From Vishniacozyma victoriae (Eukaryota > Basidiomycota > Tremellomycetes > Tremellales > Bulleribasidiaceae), in the NCBI GenBank assembly GCA_017654735.1, contig JADPYG010000001.1, positions 1-64,000 on the forward strand: 64,000 nt of DNA. Reading direction: 5' to 3'. Each line of letters opens with the position of its first letter. Position 1 is the first letter of the stretch. A program made the translations under genes and the position numbers. The notes below the pieces were generated by a model. The model made no database searches, was not told where the DNA came from, and saw nothing but the letters and a program-made list of their open reading frames with translations. Of this stretch, positions 63,241 to 64,000 are shown piece after piece.

Positions 63241-64000
63241 ATGGACGATCCCATGGACGAGGCCACGCCAGCCATCTCCCATGAGGAGCAGCTTGCCAAG
63301 ATTGAACGACTTCCCGACTCGGACGCACTCGCTAAATGTGTCGACATCATTTACGCCGGAGATATCAATGACCGGGTATGGGCGAGGACCGTCATAGATA
63401 CAGGACTAGAAAGAGGGAAGGCACAAGCGACGGAGTTCGAGAGGAATATATGTGGAAGTGATGGGGATCGAGAATGGAACGAGTGTAGCGAGAAGGAGAT
63501 CAAGGAAGCGCTGGATAAGGTTGTCGGACTGGATGAGGATCTGCGCAAACTAGTGATCAATTATGGTTTACTCTATCAAGCGAGCAGTCGTCTTTACACC
63601 TACGATGTCTTCTTTCCAGAACTCGGCCAAGCTCCATCCTACGCTCAGCCAGCGAGCGTAGACGCGGGTGTGTTGGATGCACCGGAAGGAAATGTCATGG
63701 ATCTGGACGATCCTTGGGCGGAGCGGAATGACGAGGATGTCGACGAAACGACTGTTGCTCCAACGATAGACGATCCTTGGGAAACGAATTCAAACAGATC
63801 AGCTCCTGCATCGAGCTCAAACCTTGAACTAGCGATTCCAAATGTCGAATCACAATCAATCAAACTCGAGCCAATCTCTCTGACTCTGCAAGACTTCCTA
63901 TCGCAGTCGATATTAAGCATCGCTCTTGAATTCGCTAGCTCGGCAGACCTCCATGCGCTCGGAGTCGTCTCCGATGTTCACTATTCCGAGCTTTTCCCCT
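63241..64000 (+). CDS. SEC39-like protein (Dsl1 tethering complex), 5-prime part only
   Basis: An uninterrupted frame from the ATG at 63241 to the end of the window, about 253 residues. MDDPMDEATPAISHEEQLAK leads to helices, an acidic linker with two NDPWxxN/DDPWE words, then LTLQDFLSQSILSIALEFAS and ADLHALGVVSDVHYSELFP. This last block resembles the start of the Sec39 domain, the helical rod that with Dsl1 and Tip20 tethers COPI vesicles at the ER. The match is moderate because most of the gene lies outside. Confidence 0.6.
   Translation, partial: MDDPMDEATPAISHEEQLAKIERLPDSDALAKCVDIIYAGDINDRVWARTVIDTGLERGKAQATEFERNICGSDGDREWNECSEKEIKEALDKVVGLDEDLRKLVINYGLLYQASSRLYTYDVFFPELGQAPSYAQPASVDAGVLDAPEGNVMDLDDPWAERNDEDVDETTVAPTIDDPWETNSNRSAPASSSNLELAIPNVESQSIKLEPISLTLQDFLSQSILSIALEFASSADLHALGVVSDVHYSELFP

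Overview
The window is eukaryotic nuclear DNA from a fungus. It is gene-dense, on both strands, with genes split by very short GT...AG introns that carry CTGAC/CTAAC-like branch points just before the acceptor. The gene set (SPG1/TEM1-type GTPase, MOB1, exocyst SEC8, PEX10, RAD18, glucosylceramide synthase, SWC5, GET5, HOS2-type deacetylase, YOR1-type ABC transporter) and the intron style point to a basidiomycete yeast, most likely a tremellomycete (Cryptococcus/Kwoniella/Tremella side). That placement is inference from protein style, not from a marker gene.

Layout. Positions 1-3028 have no gene I can support, but hold two identical copies of a miniature LTR retroelement with perfect 5-bp target duplications. 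From 3029 genes follow closely. On the minus strand: a mitochondrial AAA ATPase (3029-6314), a full YOR1-like ABC transporter (6412-12306) and an Mmc1-like mitochondrial dynamin relative (12730-14834). Then SPG1/TEM1 (15081+), an orphan coiled-coil protein (16254-), a JJJ1-type J-protein fused in frame to an SRR1 domain (17702+), an orphan 757-residue protein (20915-), PEX10 (23603-), HOS2 (25081+), an ArAE_2/BRE4-like membrane protein (26905-), SEC8 (31326-), SWC5 (36063-), GCS1 (37081+), a sucrose/alpha-glucoside type transporter (38786+), a beta-helix membrane protein (41845+), a KIN4-type kinase with a KA1 domain (44268-), RAD18 (50206+), a methyltransferase (51675-), MOB1 (53071+), shugoshin (54381-), GET5 (56815-), a probable myristoylated small protein (58152+), a degenerate ~169-bp tandem repeat (59090-59660), a short-chain dehydrogenase (60035+), a metallophosphatase (61750-) and the start of a SEC39-like gene (63241+), which runs off the edge.

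Most genes are unrelated housekeeping neighbours. The one functional theme is exit from mitosis: an SPG1/TEM1 GTPase, a KIN4-type kinase, MOB1 and shugoshin all lie within about 41 kb. The most interesting item is the 291-bp LTR element at 1924-2214, and its partner at 614-848, which has the structure of the element's RNA rather than of its DNA.

Exon boundaries below were worked out by hand from splice consensus and reading frame. Where I give an amino-acid length, the exon lengths sum to a whole number of codons.
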